Shown here in pieces: positions 1 through 8,011 of a stretch of 64,000 nt of DNA (positions are counted from its first letter, which is position 1; each line of letters begins with the position of its first letter). Position numbers and translations under genes: made by a program. Source of the DNA: Eubacteriales bacterium. Lineage in GTDB: Bacteria > Bacillota > Clostridia > Christensenellales > Aristaeellaceae. A model generated the notes under the pieces. The model made no database searches, had not been told where the DNA came from, and was given only the letters and a program-made list of their open reading frames with translations. The stretch lies in assembly GCA_028693055.1 (NCBI GenBank), contig JAQUWD010000009.1, forward strand, positions 1 to 64,000, read 5' to 3'.

Positions 1-316
1 GGGGCGGTTGGGAGCGCCCTGTGACCGTTGGTCGCAAGGGTTTCTTCGTGGCTAGGTGCTTGCGTTGCTCTGCCTGGGGGCAGGGGGGGAGGGTTGGAAA
101 CGCCCCGCGACGGAGGGTCGCGGGGCTTCTTCGTGGTTGGGTGTTTGTGTTGCTCTGCCTGCGGGCAGGAGGGGCGGTTGGAAACGTCCTGTGACGGTTG
201 GTCGCAAGGGCTTCTTCGTGGTTGGGTGCTTGCGCTGCTCTGCCTGTAGGCAGGGGGTGAGGGTTGGAAACGCCCCGCGACGGAGGGTCGCGTGGACTTC
301 TTCGTGGTTGGGTGTT
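1..316. repeat. Tandem array of ~85-bp structured units, two alternating types
   Basis: Four units are visible with a period of 85-86 bp; the shared block CTTCTTCGTGG recurs near 41, 126, 211 and 297. Units alternate between two forms, giving a higher-order period of about 171 bp. Form B carries a perfect hairpin, CCCCGCGA / TCGCGGGG with a 7-nt loop (at 102-124; the copy near 275 has one changed base in the stem). Form A has a weaker equivalent built on TGTGAC / GTCGCA. Most units also hold a CTGCC...GGCAG hairpin. The array enters from beyond base 1 and its last unit breaks off near 316, just past the ketopantoate reductase stop codon. Open frames through it exist only because the G-rich unit lacks stops. 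I see no gene in it. Confidence 0.85.
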
Positions 317-321
317 AAGCC

Positions 322-1344
322 TTAACGCTTCGAAAGGCCGGGGGATTTTAGGTTTTCCACCTGAATGGGGCGTTTATGGGCTTCAATCTCCTTAATCATT
401 CCCGTTAGGCATTGATTGACGGGACAGGGTACGCCAAACTCTTGACCTTTTTTTGCAATATAGCCGTTGAAGTAATCAATTTCCGTCGGTCGTCCCCGCT
501 CCAGCGATTGCAGGCTGGAGCTTTTCAATCTACGGTATTTCAGGCCCACTACCAGAATCATCAGCTGACGGCGCAGCTCGTCCACAGCGCTTTGGCCATG
601 CATCAGCTTATCGTAGTCCAGCTTTCCTCCAAAGGGAGGCACGGTTAGCTTCATCGCGTGGGCTACCTCCATAGCTTCGCCGATAATAGCCAGAAAAATC
701 GAACGCGCGTCATGGCGCATCAGCATCTTACCCAGCCGTAATCCGCAAATTGCGCCTAGAGAAGTAATGCAGCTATTCACAATTAGCTTGGAATAAAGCT
801 GTGCAAAGATATCCGGGCTGATAACCGTGGGAACCACTGTATGAAGAAGGCGTTGAATGGGCTTCAGCGCAGCGTTATCCCCTTCGATCCGTCCAATAAT
901 GAATTCTCCGGTGCTGGTCATTTCCAGTTCGCCTGCACCATGCATCGTTGCACCCCAACCGATTACGCAGCCTACGGTGCGCTGCCTCCCAACAACCTCT
1001 GCCAGAGCGTCGGTACAGATTCCGTTTTGCAGACTAAACACCAACGAATCCGGCTTTAAAAAAGGGAGAAGCTCCTTTGCGCTTTGTGGCATATCATACG
1101 CTTTAGTGGCAATAAGCGCTGCATCGAAGCTTCCGTCCAACTGGTCTATGGTCTTGACCGCCTTCACAGAAACCTGATGCTCGCCCTTTACGCCCGTTAC
1201 ATGCAGCCCCTTGCCTACTGCCAGCTCTACGATTTCCTGATGCTTACAGACCAGCGTGACGTCCGCGCCGCCCTCTTGCAAAAACGCCGCGGTAATTCCG
1301 CCGATCGCTCCCGCGCCGACGACTACAATTCGCAACTCATTCAT
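322..1344 (-). CDS. Ketopantoate reductase family protein (ApbA/PanE-like)
   Basis: This predicted cytosolic NADPH-dependent 2-oxo acid reductase belongs to the family that converts 2-dehydropantoate to pantoate on the way to coenzyme A. The N-terminus has the Rossmann motif VVVGAGAIGG, followed by the family's LIATKAYD and SLQNGI stretches. The C-terminal ApbA_C helical domain contains KLIVNSCITSLGAICG and ERGRPTEIDYFNGYI, which hold the conserved Lys and Asn/Glu positions. At 340 residues it is somewhat longer than the usual ~300. The ATG at 1344 has an AGAAAGG ribosome site upstream and starts directly before the Rossmann strand, so longer frames are not used. It is divergent from a LysR gene, a common arrangement in which the regulator controls the reductase. 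Paralogues with other 2-oxo acid substrates exist, so the exact substrate is not certain. Confidence 0.85.
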   Translation of the reverse strand: MNELRIVVVGAGAIGGITAAFLQEGGADVTLVCKHQEIVELAVGKGLHVTGVKGEHQVSVKAVKTIDQLDGSFDAALIATKAYDMPQSAKELLPFLKPDSLVFSLQNGICTDALAEVVGRQRTVGCVIGWGATMHGAGELEMTSTGEFIIGRIEGDNAALKPIQRLLHTVVPTVISPDIFAQLYSKLIVNSCITSLGAICGLRLGKMLMRHDARSIFLAIIGEAMEVAHAMKLTVPPFGGKLDYDKLMHGQSAVDELRRQLMILVVGLKYRRLKSSSLQSLERGRPTEIDYFNGYIAKKGQEFGVPCPVNQCLTGMIKEIEAHKRPIQVENLKSPGLSKR

Positions 1345-1484
1345 TCCATATAATTCCTTTCTTGGGTGGTATACGGCTTTTATTGTATCATGACCGTCAA
1401 GTGCCGTGGAGCTTATCAAAAAATCCACTGGGCTTTTTGAGCCGTCTCGTTTATAATAGCATCATTGAAAAGGAGGGGCGCATC

Positions 1485-2411
1485 ATGAATCTTCAACATC
1501 TGCGTTATGCCGTGGAGGTAGACAACGCCCATTCCATCACCTTAGCTGCCGAGAAGCTATACATGAATCAGCCCAACCTATCCCGTGCTATCCGGGAGCT
1601 AGAAAGCGGTCTAGGCTTTACCGTGTTTAACCGCACGCCCCGGGGTATTATCCCCACGGCGCAGGGAGAAGAGTTTCTTCATTACGCCCGGAGTATCCTC
1701 AGTCAGTTTGACGAAATGGTTGCTCGCTATGAGGAAAAAGATACTAAGGAACCAGCCTTTCGGCTCTCCGTCCCCCGGGCCAGCTACATCGCCTCCGCCT
1801 TTTGCCGTTTCGCGGCGGCGCTTCATGGCAAAATCACGCTGGATTACAAAGAAACCAACGCCCTTCGCGCCATCCGCAACGTCAGCGAGGATAATTTTGA
1901 TCTAGGAATCGTGCGCTACCAAGCGATTTACGAGAAATACTTTCTCAATACCTTTCGAGAAAAAAAGCTTCAGTATCGAGACATCTGGTCTTTTCGCTAT
2001 TTAATTACCTTGCGGGAAGATTTACCGCTGGCGAGAAAACCGTTTATTGATCAGCAGGAGCTGGAAAACTGGGTGGAGCTAAGCCACGGGGACACCTACG
2101 TGCCGTCCTTACCCCAACGTGAAATCAAGGTGCACAATCCCAACAACGCCCTGCGTATTTACGACCGAGCCAGCCAATTCGAGCTTTTACGCGCGCTGCC
2201 CAAGGCATACATGTGGGCTAGCCCTATTCCAAACGAGCAATTGAAGCTTTACGGGCTGGTACAACGGCCGGGTCGGAAGCAGTCCGCCCTTTACAAGGAT
2301 GTGCTGATCTTTCAAAAGCAGTACATGCTATCCCCCTTGGGCGAGCACTTTCTTGAGGAATTAGAGAAAGAAAAAAAGGGCCTGACCCCGAAGGAAACGG
2401 GTCGGCCCTGA
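1485..2411 (+). CDS. LysR-family transcriptional regulator
   Basis: A 308-residue protein, normal for LysR regulators. Residues 1-60 form the winged helix-turn-helix (MNLQHLRYAVEVD, then LYMNQPNLSRAIRELE and the wing FNRTPRG). The remainder is a weakly conserved substrate-binding-like effector domain. The start is fixed by AAGGAGGGG seven bases before the ATG at 1485; a longer in-frame extension upstream has no such site. It diverges from the ketopantoate-reductase-like gene across about 140 bp, so that gene is the likely target together with its own promoter. The effector cannot be read from sequence. The last ~12 codons lie inside a hairpin that serves as terminator for the convergent SulP gene. 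Confidence 0.85.
   Translation: MNLQHLRYAVEVDNAHSITLAAEKLYMNQPNLSRAIRELESGLGFTVFNRTPRGIIPTAQGEEFLHYARSILSQFDEMVARYEEKDTKEPAFRLSVPRASYIASAFCRFAAALHGKITLDYKETNALRAIRNVSEDNFDLGIVRYQAIYEKYFLNTFREKKLQYRDIWSFRYLITLREDLPLARKPFIDQQELENWVELSHGDTYVPSLPQREIKVHNPNNALRIYDRASQFELLRALPKAYMWASPIPNEQLKLYGLVQRPGRKQSALYKDVLIFQKQYMLSPLGEHFLEELEKEKKGLTPKETGRP
2371..2410 (-). terminator. Terminator of the SulP gene, embedded in the LysR coding end
   Basis: On the minus strand the arms AGGGCCGACCC and GGGTCAGGCCCT pair with a one-base bulge and are followed by a run of seven T. The T run lies downstream for minus-strand transcription, so it ends the SulP transcript. The same bases encode the C-terminus of the LysR protein. 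Confidence 0.75.
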
Positions 2412-2453
2412 ATGAATTGCTTGCGTTTGATTACGAAAACTACAGTTTCACTG

Positions 2454-4088
2454 TCAGGAGGCTAGCAGCCGCGCCCGTTCAAGGGCCGCGTCAATGTTGG
2501 GGCACAGGTTTTCCTCTCCCAGCGCTTCATCAAAACCCGCCTTGTGCATGACCTCCATAGGCTGGGGCATCACGTGGGACAGAATCATCGTCACCCCCTG
2601 CGCCTTGCAGGTGTCCAGCAGCTTTTGCATACTCTGCATAGCCGTTGCATCCATGGCGCTCACGCCCCGCATGCGTAGCACCAGCGCTCGTGTATGAGCC
2701 TCGGTGGTAATGGCCAGCAGCTTATCCGCCGCCGCGAAGAACAGCGAGCCCTCCAGCTCGTACACCAGCGTCCCCTCCGGTACGGGGCGCAGGTGCTCAT
2801 CCTCCGACATAGCCGCTTCGTCAATGGTCCAGCTGCGCACATCAGCCACCTGAGCCATACGCTTCATCAGTAGCAGCATACTCATCAGCATACCGACCTC
2901 GATGGCGATTACCAAATCAAAAATCACCGTGAGCAAGAAGGTAATGACCAAAACGGCAATATCGCTCTTTGGCGCGGTTTTTACCAGCTTGGCAAAACGC
3001 CGCCACTCGCTCATATTATAAGCCACCATCAGCAGAATGGCTGCAATCGCCGGCATAGGAATCAGCGCTGCATAAGGCATCAACGCCACCAGTATCAGCA
3101 ACAGCACCACGGCGTGCACCATTCCCGAGACAGGGGTGCGTCCTCCGTTTTTCACGTTAGCAGCCGTGCGGGCAATCGCGCCCGTAGCGGGAATGCCGCC
3201 GAACAGCGCGGAGGCGATGTTGCCTGCACCCTGTGCAATCAATTCCATATTGGGATTGTGTCGAGCGCCGATCATACCGTCGCTGACCACGCAGCTTAAC
3301 AGCGATTCGATTCCCGCTAGCAGTGCGATGGTCAATGCATCGGGAAGCATATCGCGTATCAGAACAAAGTCAAATGCGGGCAGGCTCACCGTAGGCAGTG
3401 CGCTGGACAGGGTGTACAGGCTGCCGATGGTATTGACCGGCAGCTTGAAAAGCTGCACCATTCCGATGGAAACCAGCACCGCGATCAGCGAACCGGGAAT
3501 CCGTTTGGACACCTTCGGCCACAGGATGAGAATCGCCAGCGAAACCGCGCCCACCAGCAACGCCCATAGATTGACCGTACCAAAGGCGGCAGCCGCACCG
3601 GAGAGCTTTTCCATGGTTTCAACGGGCGCGCCCTGAACCGTAAGGCCGAAAAAATCCTTTAGCTGACCAATGGCAATGGTGATGGCGATGCCGCTGGTAA
3701 AGCCGGTGGTAATGGTGGCGGGTATATACTTAATCAGGCTGCCGAACCTCAGCAAGCCCATAATGATCAAAATCAAGCCAGCCATTAGGGTGGCCACAAT
3801 CAAGCCGGTCATTCCACTCTTGGCTACAATGCCGGCAACAATGGTGGCAAATGCGGCGGTAGGTCCTGCGATTTGCACCCGGCTGCCGCCCAGCAGCGAT
3901 ATGATAAACCCAGCGGCTATCGCCGTGTACAGCCCGATTTCAGGGCCCACGCCGGACGCCAGCGCCAGCGCAATGGAGAGGGGAAGCGCGATAATCGCCA
4001 CAATAACGCCCGCGACAGCGTCGCGGCCAAATTGGGCGGCCGTATAACCCTTGAGTGTAGAAAACAATTGGGGACGAAGCTTTTCCAT
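2454..4088 (-). CDS. SulP-family anion transporter with STAS domain
   Basis: This is a 544-residue integral membrane protein of the SulP/SLC26 family, whose members move sulfate, bicarbonate or other anions. Residues ~1-400 hold about 10-12 hydrophobic segments, including GLYTAIAAGFIISLLGGSRVQIAGPTAAF, the family's anion-site region with the QIxGPTxA motif. Residues ~430-540 form a cytoplasmic STAS domain (LVYELEGSLFFAAADKL, then MRGVSAMDATAMQSM). The ATG at 4088 is preceded by AGGAGGACCTT; a start 22 codons further upstream is open but lacks a ribosome site. It is convergent with the LysR gene and divergent from adhE. Substrate specificity cannot be decided from sequence. Confidence 0.9.
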   Translation of the reverse strand: MEKLRPQLFSTLKGYTAAQFGRDAVAGVIVAIIALPLSIALALASGVGPEIGLYTAIAAGFIISLLGGSRVQIAGPTAAFATIVAGIVAKSGMTGLIVATLMAGLILIIMGLLRFGSLIKYIPATITTGFTSGIAITIAIGQLKDFFGLTVQGAPVETMEKLSGAAAAFGTVNLWALLVGAVSLAILILWPKVSKRIPGSLIAVLVSIGMVQLFKLPVNTIGSLYTLSSALPTVSLPAFDFVLIRDMLPDALTIALLAGIESLLSCVVSDGMIGARHNPNMELIAQGAGNIASALFGGIPATGAIARTAANVKNGGRTPVSGMVHAVVLLLILVALMPYAALIPMPAIAAILLMVAYNMSEWRRFAKLVKTAPKSDIAVLVITFLLTVIFDLVIAIEVGMLMSMLLLMKRMAQVADVRSWTIDEAAMSEDEHLRPVPEGTLVYELEGSLFFAAADKLLAITTEAHTRALVLRMRGVSAMDATAMQSMQKLLDTCKAQGVTMILSHVMPQPMEVMHKAGFDEALGEENLCPNIDAALERARLLAS

Positions 4089-4263
4089 AAGGTCCTCCTG
4101 CGTATATTTTTCGACAGCGTTCCCTATTGTAATCCCCTTTGGGAAATTATTCAATTGAAAATTCTGGAGATTTGTAAAACGATGGCTTTTAAGGCATGTT
4201 GTCGCTCATATCATTTATGATATGCAACTATATAAAAACAATTCTTTACTCCTGTTTGGCGTT

Positions 4264-4281
4264 GTGTTAAACTTTTAACGA
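4264..4281 (+). promoter_or_regulatory. Predicted Rex operator upstream of adhE
   Basis: A perfect inverted repeat GTTAA-N4-TTAAC lies at 4266-4279. It matches the core of the clostridial Rex consensus TTGTTAANNNNTTAACAA, with two mismatches at the outermost positions. It sits about 12 bp before the adhE ribosome site, where a bound repressor would block transcription. Rex senses the NADH/NAD+ ratio, and adhE is one of its best-known targets in Firmicutes. The rex gene itself is not in the window. Confidence 0.75.
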
Positions 4282-4303
4282 ACCAGAAAGGGAGGGGTAC
4301 ATT

Positions 4304-6916
4304 ATGACTGAGACACGCCAAATCGTGGACAGTGTAGAACGCCTGGAAGCGGAGATCGCCAGAGTGCGCGCCGCGCAAAAGCTCTATTCCGAATTTACCC
4401 AAGAGCAGGTGGACAAGATTTTCCTTGCCGCCGCTATGGCCGCTAATAAAATGCGGATTCCGCTTGCCAAGATGGCCGTAGCCGAAACCGGCATGGGCAT
4501 CGTGGAGGACAAGGTTATTAAGAACCACTTTGCTTCCGAATATATTTATAACCAATACCGCGATACCAAAACCTGCGGTGTTATTGAAGAGGATGCATCC
4601 TACGGCGTTACCAAATATGCCGAGCCTATCGGTGTGATTGCCGCCGTTATCCCTACCACCAACCCCACCTCCACCGCTATCTTTAAAACGCTGGTGTGCC
4701 TGAAAACCCGTAACGGCATCATCATCTCCCCCCATCCCCGGGCGAAGGGCTGCACCATAGCCGCCGCCAAGGTAGTGCTGGACGCAGCCGTAGCTGCCGG
4801 CGCTCCCGAGGGGATCATCAGCTGGATCGACGTGCCCAGCCTTGACATGACCAACTTGATCATGAAGGAATGCGACTGCACCTTAGCCACCGGCGGCCCC
4901 GGCATGGTTCGCGCCGCCTATTCCAGCGGCAAGCCCGCATTGGGCGTAGGCGCGGGCAACGTTCCCGCCATCATTGACGAAAGCGCCGACGTGGTGCTGT
5001 CCGTCAACTCCATCATTCATTCCAAGACCTTTGACAACGGTATGATCTGTGCCTCCGAGCAGAGCGTGATCGTTGATCAAAAGCTATATAAGGCCGTCCG
5101 CAAGGAATTTGAGGATCGCGGCTGCTACTTCTTAAAGGGCGAAGAGCTGGACAAGGTTCGCAAGACCATCATCATCAACGGCTCCCTTAACGCCAAGATC
5201 GTCGGTCAACCAGCTTATAAAATTGCCGCTCTGGCGGGCGTAACCGTTCCCGAAACCTCAAAGATTCTCATTGGCGAGGTGGAGAGCACCGACATGAGCG
5301 AGGAATTCGCCCATGAAAAGCTAAGCCCGGTGCTAGCCATGTACAAAGCCAAGGATTTCGACGACGCTATGGAAAAGGCTGAGCAGCTTGTGGTTGAAGG
5401 CGGTCACGGTCATACCACCAGCGTATACCTCAACACCAACACCCAGCGCGAGAAGCTCCACAAGCTCGCCGAAAAAATGGAGACCTGCCGCATCGTGGTC
5501 AACACCCCCTCTTCTCAGGGCGGTATCGGCGATCTGTACAATTTCAAGCTGGCTCCCTCCCTCACCTTGGGCTGCGGCTCCTGGGGCGGCAACTCCGTCA
5601 GCGAGAACGTGGGCGTAAAGCACCTGCTCAACATCAAAACCGTTGCCGAGAGGAGAGAGAATATGCTGTGGTTCCGCGCTCCTGAAAAAATCTATATCAA
5701 AAAGGGCTGCCTGCCTGTCGCGCTCAAGGAGCTCAAGGATGTGCTGGGCAAGAAAAAGGTCTTTATCGTCACCGACAGCTTCCTGTACCATAACGGCTAC
5801 ACCAAGGCCATTACCGACCGTCTGGACGAGATGGGCATCCAGCACGCCTGCTTCTTTGACGTAGCTCCCGACCCGACCCTTGCCTGCGCCGAGGAAGGCG
5901 TAAAAGCCATGCGTGCTTTCGGCCCCGACTGCATCATCGCCATCGGCGGCGGCAGCGCCATGGACGCCGGCAAGATCATGTGGGTGATGTACGAGCATCC
6001 CGACGTCAACTTCATGGATATGGCCATGCGGTTTAGCGATATTCGCAAGCGTATTTATCCCTTCCCCAAGATGGGCGAAAAGGCATATTTCATCGCAGTG
6101 CCTACCTCTGCCGGTACCGGCAGCGAGGTAACCCCCTTCGCCATCATCACCGATCAGGATACCCACGTCAAGTATGCTCTAGCCGACTATGAGCTGTTGC
6201 CCAAGATGGCCATCGTAGACGCGGACATGATGATGAACGCGCCCAAGGGTCTGACCTCCGCCAGCGGCATCGACGCGGTGACCCATAATTTGGAGGCCAT
6301 TGCCAGCGTTATGGCTACTGATTACACCGACAGCTTGGCTATCCAGAGCTTGAAAATGATCTTTGAATATCTGCCCCGCGCCTACGACGACGGCCCCAAC
6401 GACAGCATTGCCCGGGAGAAGATGGCCAACGCCGCCACCATGGCCGGTATGGCCTTCGCCAACGCATTCCTCGGCGTATGCCATTCCATGGCTCACAAGC
6501 TGGGCGCGTTCCATCATATCCCCCACGGCATCGCCAACTCCCTGCTGATCGATCAGGTGCTGCGCTATAATGCGGCGGAGGTTCCCGCCAAGATGGGTAC
6601 CTTTCCTCAGTACGACCATCCTCATACCTTGGCTCGCTACGCTTCCGTCAGCCGGGCGCTGGGCTTCGGCGGCAAGAACGATCAGGAATCCCTCGACAAT
6701 CTGATCAAGGCCATCGATCAGCTCAAGGAGCACTGCGGCATCAAGCATACCATCCGGGAGTACAACGTGGAGGAGGAAACCTTCTTAAGCACGCTGGACG
6801 AGATGGTGGAGCTGGCCTTCGACGATCAGTGCACCGGCGCGAATCCCCGTTATCCGCTGATGAGCGAGATCAAGCAAATGTATCTGAATGCCTTTTATGG
6901 CACCAATAATCATTAA
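4304..6916 (+). CDS. adhE: Bifunctional acetaldehyde-CoA / alcohol dehydrogenase
   Basis: AdhE reduces acetyl-CoA to acetaldehyde and then to ethanol with two NADH, regenerating NAD+ during fermentation; the family forms cytosolic filaments (spirosomes). The 870-residue length is typical. Residues ~1-440 are the CoA-acylating aldehyde dehydrogenase half, with catalytic Cys249 in GMICASEQS. Residues ~460-870 are the iron-dependent alcohol dehydrogenase half, with the nucleotide-binding GGGSAMDAGK near 547 and metal-ligand histidines in HSMAHKLGAFHHIPHG (727-742). GGGAGGGG precedes the ATG. It is first in a compact run ending with YqeY and lies behind a predicted Rex operator, so high NADH/NAD+ should raise its expression. 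Company with hydrogenase genes places both NADH- and ferredoxin-linked reductant disposal in one transcription unit. Confidence 0.97.
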   Translation: MTETRQIVDSVERLEAEIARVRAAQKLYSEFTQEQVDKIFLAAAMAANKMRIPLAKMAVAETGMGIVEDKVIKNHFASEYIYNQYRDTKTCGVIEEDASYGVTKYAEPIGVIAAVIPTTNPTSTAIFKTLVCLKTRNGIIISPHPRAKGCTIAAAKVVLDAAVAAGAPEGIISWIDVPSLDMTNLIMKECDCTLATGGPGMVRAAYSSGKPALGVGAGNVPAIIDESADVVLSVNSIIHSKTFDNGMICASEQSVIVDQKLYKAVRKEFEDRGCYFLKGEELDKVRKTIIINGSLNAKIVGQPAYKIAALAGVTVPETSKILIGEVESTDMSEEFAHEKLSPVLAMYKAKDFDDAMEKAEQLVVEGGHGHTTSVYLNTNTQREKLHKLAEKMETCRIVVNTPSSQGGIGDLYNFKLAPSLTLGCGSWGGNSVSENVGVKHLLNIKTVAERRENMLWFRAPEKIYIKKGCLPVALKELKDVLGKKKVFIVTDSFLYHNGYTKAITDRLDEMGIQHACFFDVAPDPTLACAEEGVKAMRAFGPDCIIAIGGGSAMDAGKIMWVMYEHPDVNFMDMAMRFSDIRKRIYPFPKMGEKAYFIAVPTSAGTGSEVTPFAIITDQDTHVKYALADYELLPKMAIVDADMMMNAPKGLTSASGIDAVTHNLEAIASVMATDYTDSLAIQSLKMIFEYLPRAYDDGPNDSIAREKMANAATMAGMAFANAFLGVCHSMAHKLGAFHHIPHGIANSLLIDQVLRYNAAEVPAKMGTFPQYDHPHTLARYASVSRALGFGGKNDQESLDNLIKAIDQLKEHCGIKHTIREYNVEEETFLSTLDEMVELAFDDQCTGANPRYPLMSEIKQMYLNAFYGTNNH

Positions 6917-6930
6917 GGAGGCGGCCACTG

Positions 6931-7680
6931 ATGAAGCTGGAAAAGGTAATCGCGGTTCGTACCAATAAAACCGTCTACCGGGATGGCAAGCTTGCCGTCA
7001 AGGTTTTTGACAGCGACTACAGCAAGGCGGATATCCTCAACGAAGCGCTCAATCAGGCGCGGGTAGAGGAAACCGAGCTTAACGTGCCCAAGCTGGAGGA
7101 GGTTACGAAGGTCAACGATAAGTGGGCCATTGTCACCGACTATGTGGAAGGCAAAACTCTTGCTCAACTTATGGAGGAAAACCCGGACCACTATGACGAA
7201 TACTTAGAGCAGTTCGTTAAGCTTCAGCTGATGGTACATGGACAAAAATGTCCCACCCTGAACAAACTGAAGGATAAGATGAACCGCAAGATCTCGGAAA
7301 GCGGCTTGGACGCTACCACCCGCTACGAGCTCCACACCCGCTTGGAGGGCATGCCTACCCACAACAAGCTGTGCCACGGAGATTTCTGTCCCCAGAATAT
7401 CATAGTGAAGGCTGACGGCTCCCTATGGATTCTGGACTGGGCGCACGCCACCCAGGGCAACGCCAGCGCCGATGTAGCCCGTACCTATCTGCTATTCTGG
7501 CTCAACGGTGATATTAACGGTGCAGAAAAGTATTTGACTCTTTTCTGCAAGCTAAGCGACACAGCCAAGCAATACGTACAGAAATGGATTCCCATTGTAG
7601 CGGCAAGCCAAAGCGTAAAGGGCAAGCCGGAGGAGCGCGAGTTCCTGCTCCATTGGGTAAACGTTGTAGATTACGAATAA
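6931..7680 (+). CDS. Aminoglycoside phosphotransferase / choline kinase-like protein
   Basis: A 249-residue protein kinase-like fold enzyme of the APH/ChoK superfamily. The catalytic loop is HGDFCPQNI (His149, catalytic Asp151, Asn156) and the metal-binding aspartate is Asp169 in ILDWAHA, replacing the DFG motif of protein kinases. The N-lobe is short and ATP-binding residues are weakly conserved. AAGGAGGCGG precedes the ATG and only 14 bp separate it from adhE, so it is co-transcribed. Members phosphorylate small molecules or proteins; a drug-resistance role is not implied. Its place beside a sensory hydrogenase and a PP2C-like phosphatase suggests, by inference only, a phospho-regulatory role in redox control. 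Confidence 0.8.
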   Translation: MKLEKVIAVRTNKTVYRDGKLAVKVFDSDYSKADILNEALNQARVEETELNVPKLEEVTKVNDKWAIVTDYVEGKTLAQLMEENPDHYDEYLEQFVKLQLMVHGQKCPTLNKLKDKMNRKISESGLDATTRYELHTRLEGMPTHNKLCHGDFCPQNIIVKADGSLWILDWAHATQGNASADVARTYLLFWLNGDINGAEKYLTLFCKLSDTAKQYVQKWIPIVAASQSVKGKPEEREFLLHWVNVVDYE

Positions 7681-7693
7681 GGAGCGAAAGACC

Positions 7694-7936
7694 ATGAAAA
7701 TCACCATTTGCATTGGTTCCAGCTGTCACCTGAAGGGCTCCCGCCAAATCGTGGAGGAATTGCAGCGGTTGGTTGCCGAAAACGACCTGAAGGATCAGGT
7801 TGAGCTAGCCGGAAAGTTCTGCATGGGCAATTGTCAAAACGGCGTATGCGTCACCCTTGACGAGGAAAACTTTTCCTTGAAGCCTGAGGATACCAAGAGC
7901 TTCTTTGAAAACGAAGTCCTGAAACGCTTAAAGTAA
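7694..7936 (+). CDS. Thioredoxin-like [2Fe-2S] ferredoxin (NuoE/HydC-like small protein)
   Basis: An 80-residue protein of the thioredoxin-fold ferredoxin family. The cluster ligands are Cys6 and Cys11 (CIGSSC) and Cys43 and Cys47 (CMGNC), the Cx4C...Cx3C pattern of NuoE-type [2Fe-2S] domains; Cys52 is an additional cysteine. It lacks the N-terminal helical part of full NuoE subunits. It lies 13 bp after the kinase-like gene, with ribosome site AAGGAGCG spanning the previous stop. Small ferredoxins of this kind often precede sensory [FeFe] hydrogenases, as in hfs-type operons of thermophilic clostridia, and could pass electrons to or from the next product. Confidence 0.85.
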   Translation: MKITICIGSSCHLKGSRQIVEELQRLVAENDLKDQVELAGKFCMGNCQNGVCVTLDEENFSLKPEDTKSFFENEVLKRLK

Positions 7937-7947
7937 ACATCCTTGCA

Positions 7948-7979
7948 GGGGCTGATGATGGGATTTCCTCGTCAGCCCC
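7948..7979 (+). other. Intra-operon hairpin before the sensory hydrogenase
   Basis: Arms GGGGCTGATGA and TCGTCAGCCCC form an 11-bp stem with one wobble pair and a 10-nt loop. Only a weak T-containing tail (GTTATTTGC) follows, so it may be a leaky terminator or an mRNA processing or stabilising element. It separates the adhE-kinase-ferredoxin part from the hydrogenase part of the operon. Confidence 0.6.
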
Positions 7980-8011
7980 GTTATTTGCTATTATACCGGG
8001 GAGGCTTTACC

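Noticed and set aside
28-325. Two overlapping plus-strand open frames of 73 and 89 codons
   Set aside because: They run through the tandem repeat and read it in different frames; no ribosome sites or domain similarity. The G-rich unit simply lacks stops.
5333-6166. 277-codon minus-strand open frame inside adhE
   Set aside because: It is the shadow of the biased codon use of adhE, with no ribosome site and no recognisable product.
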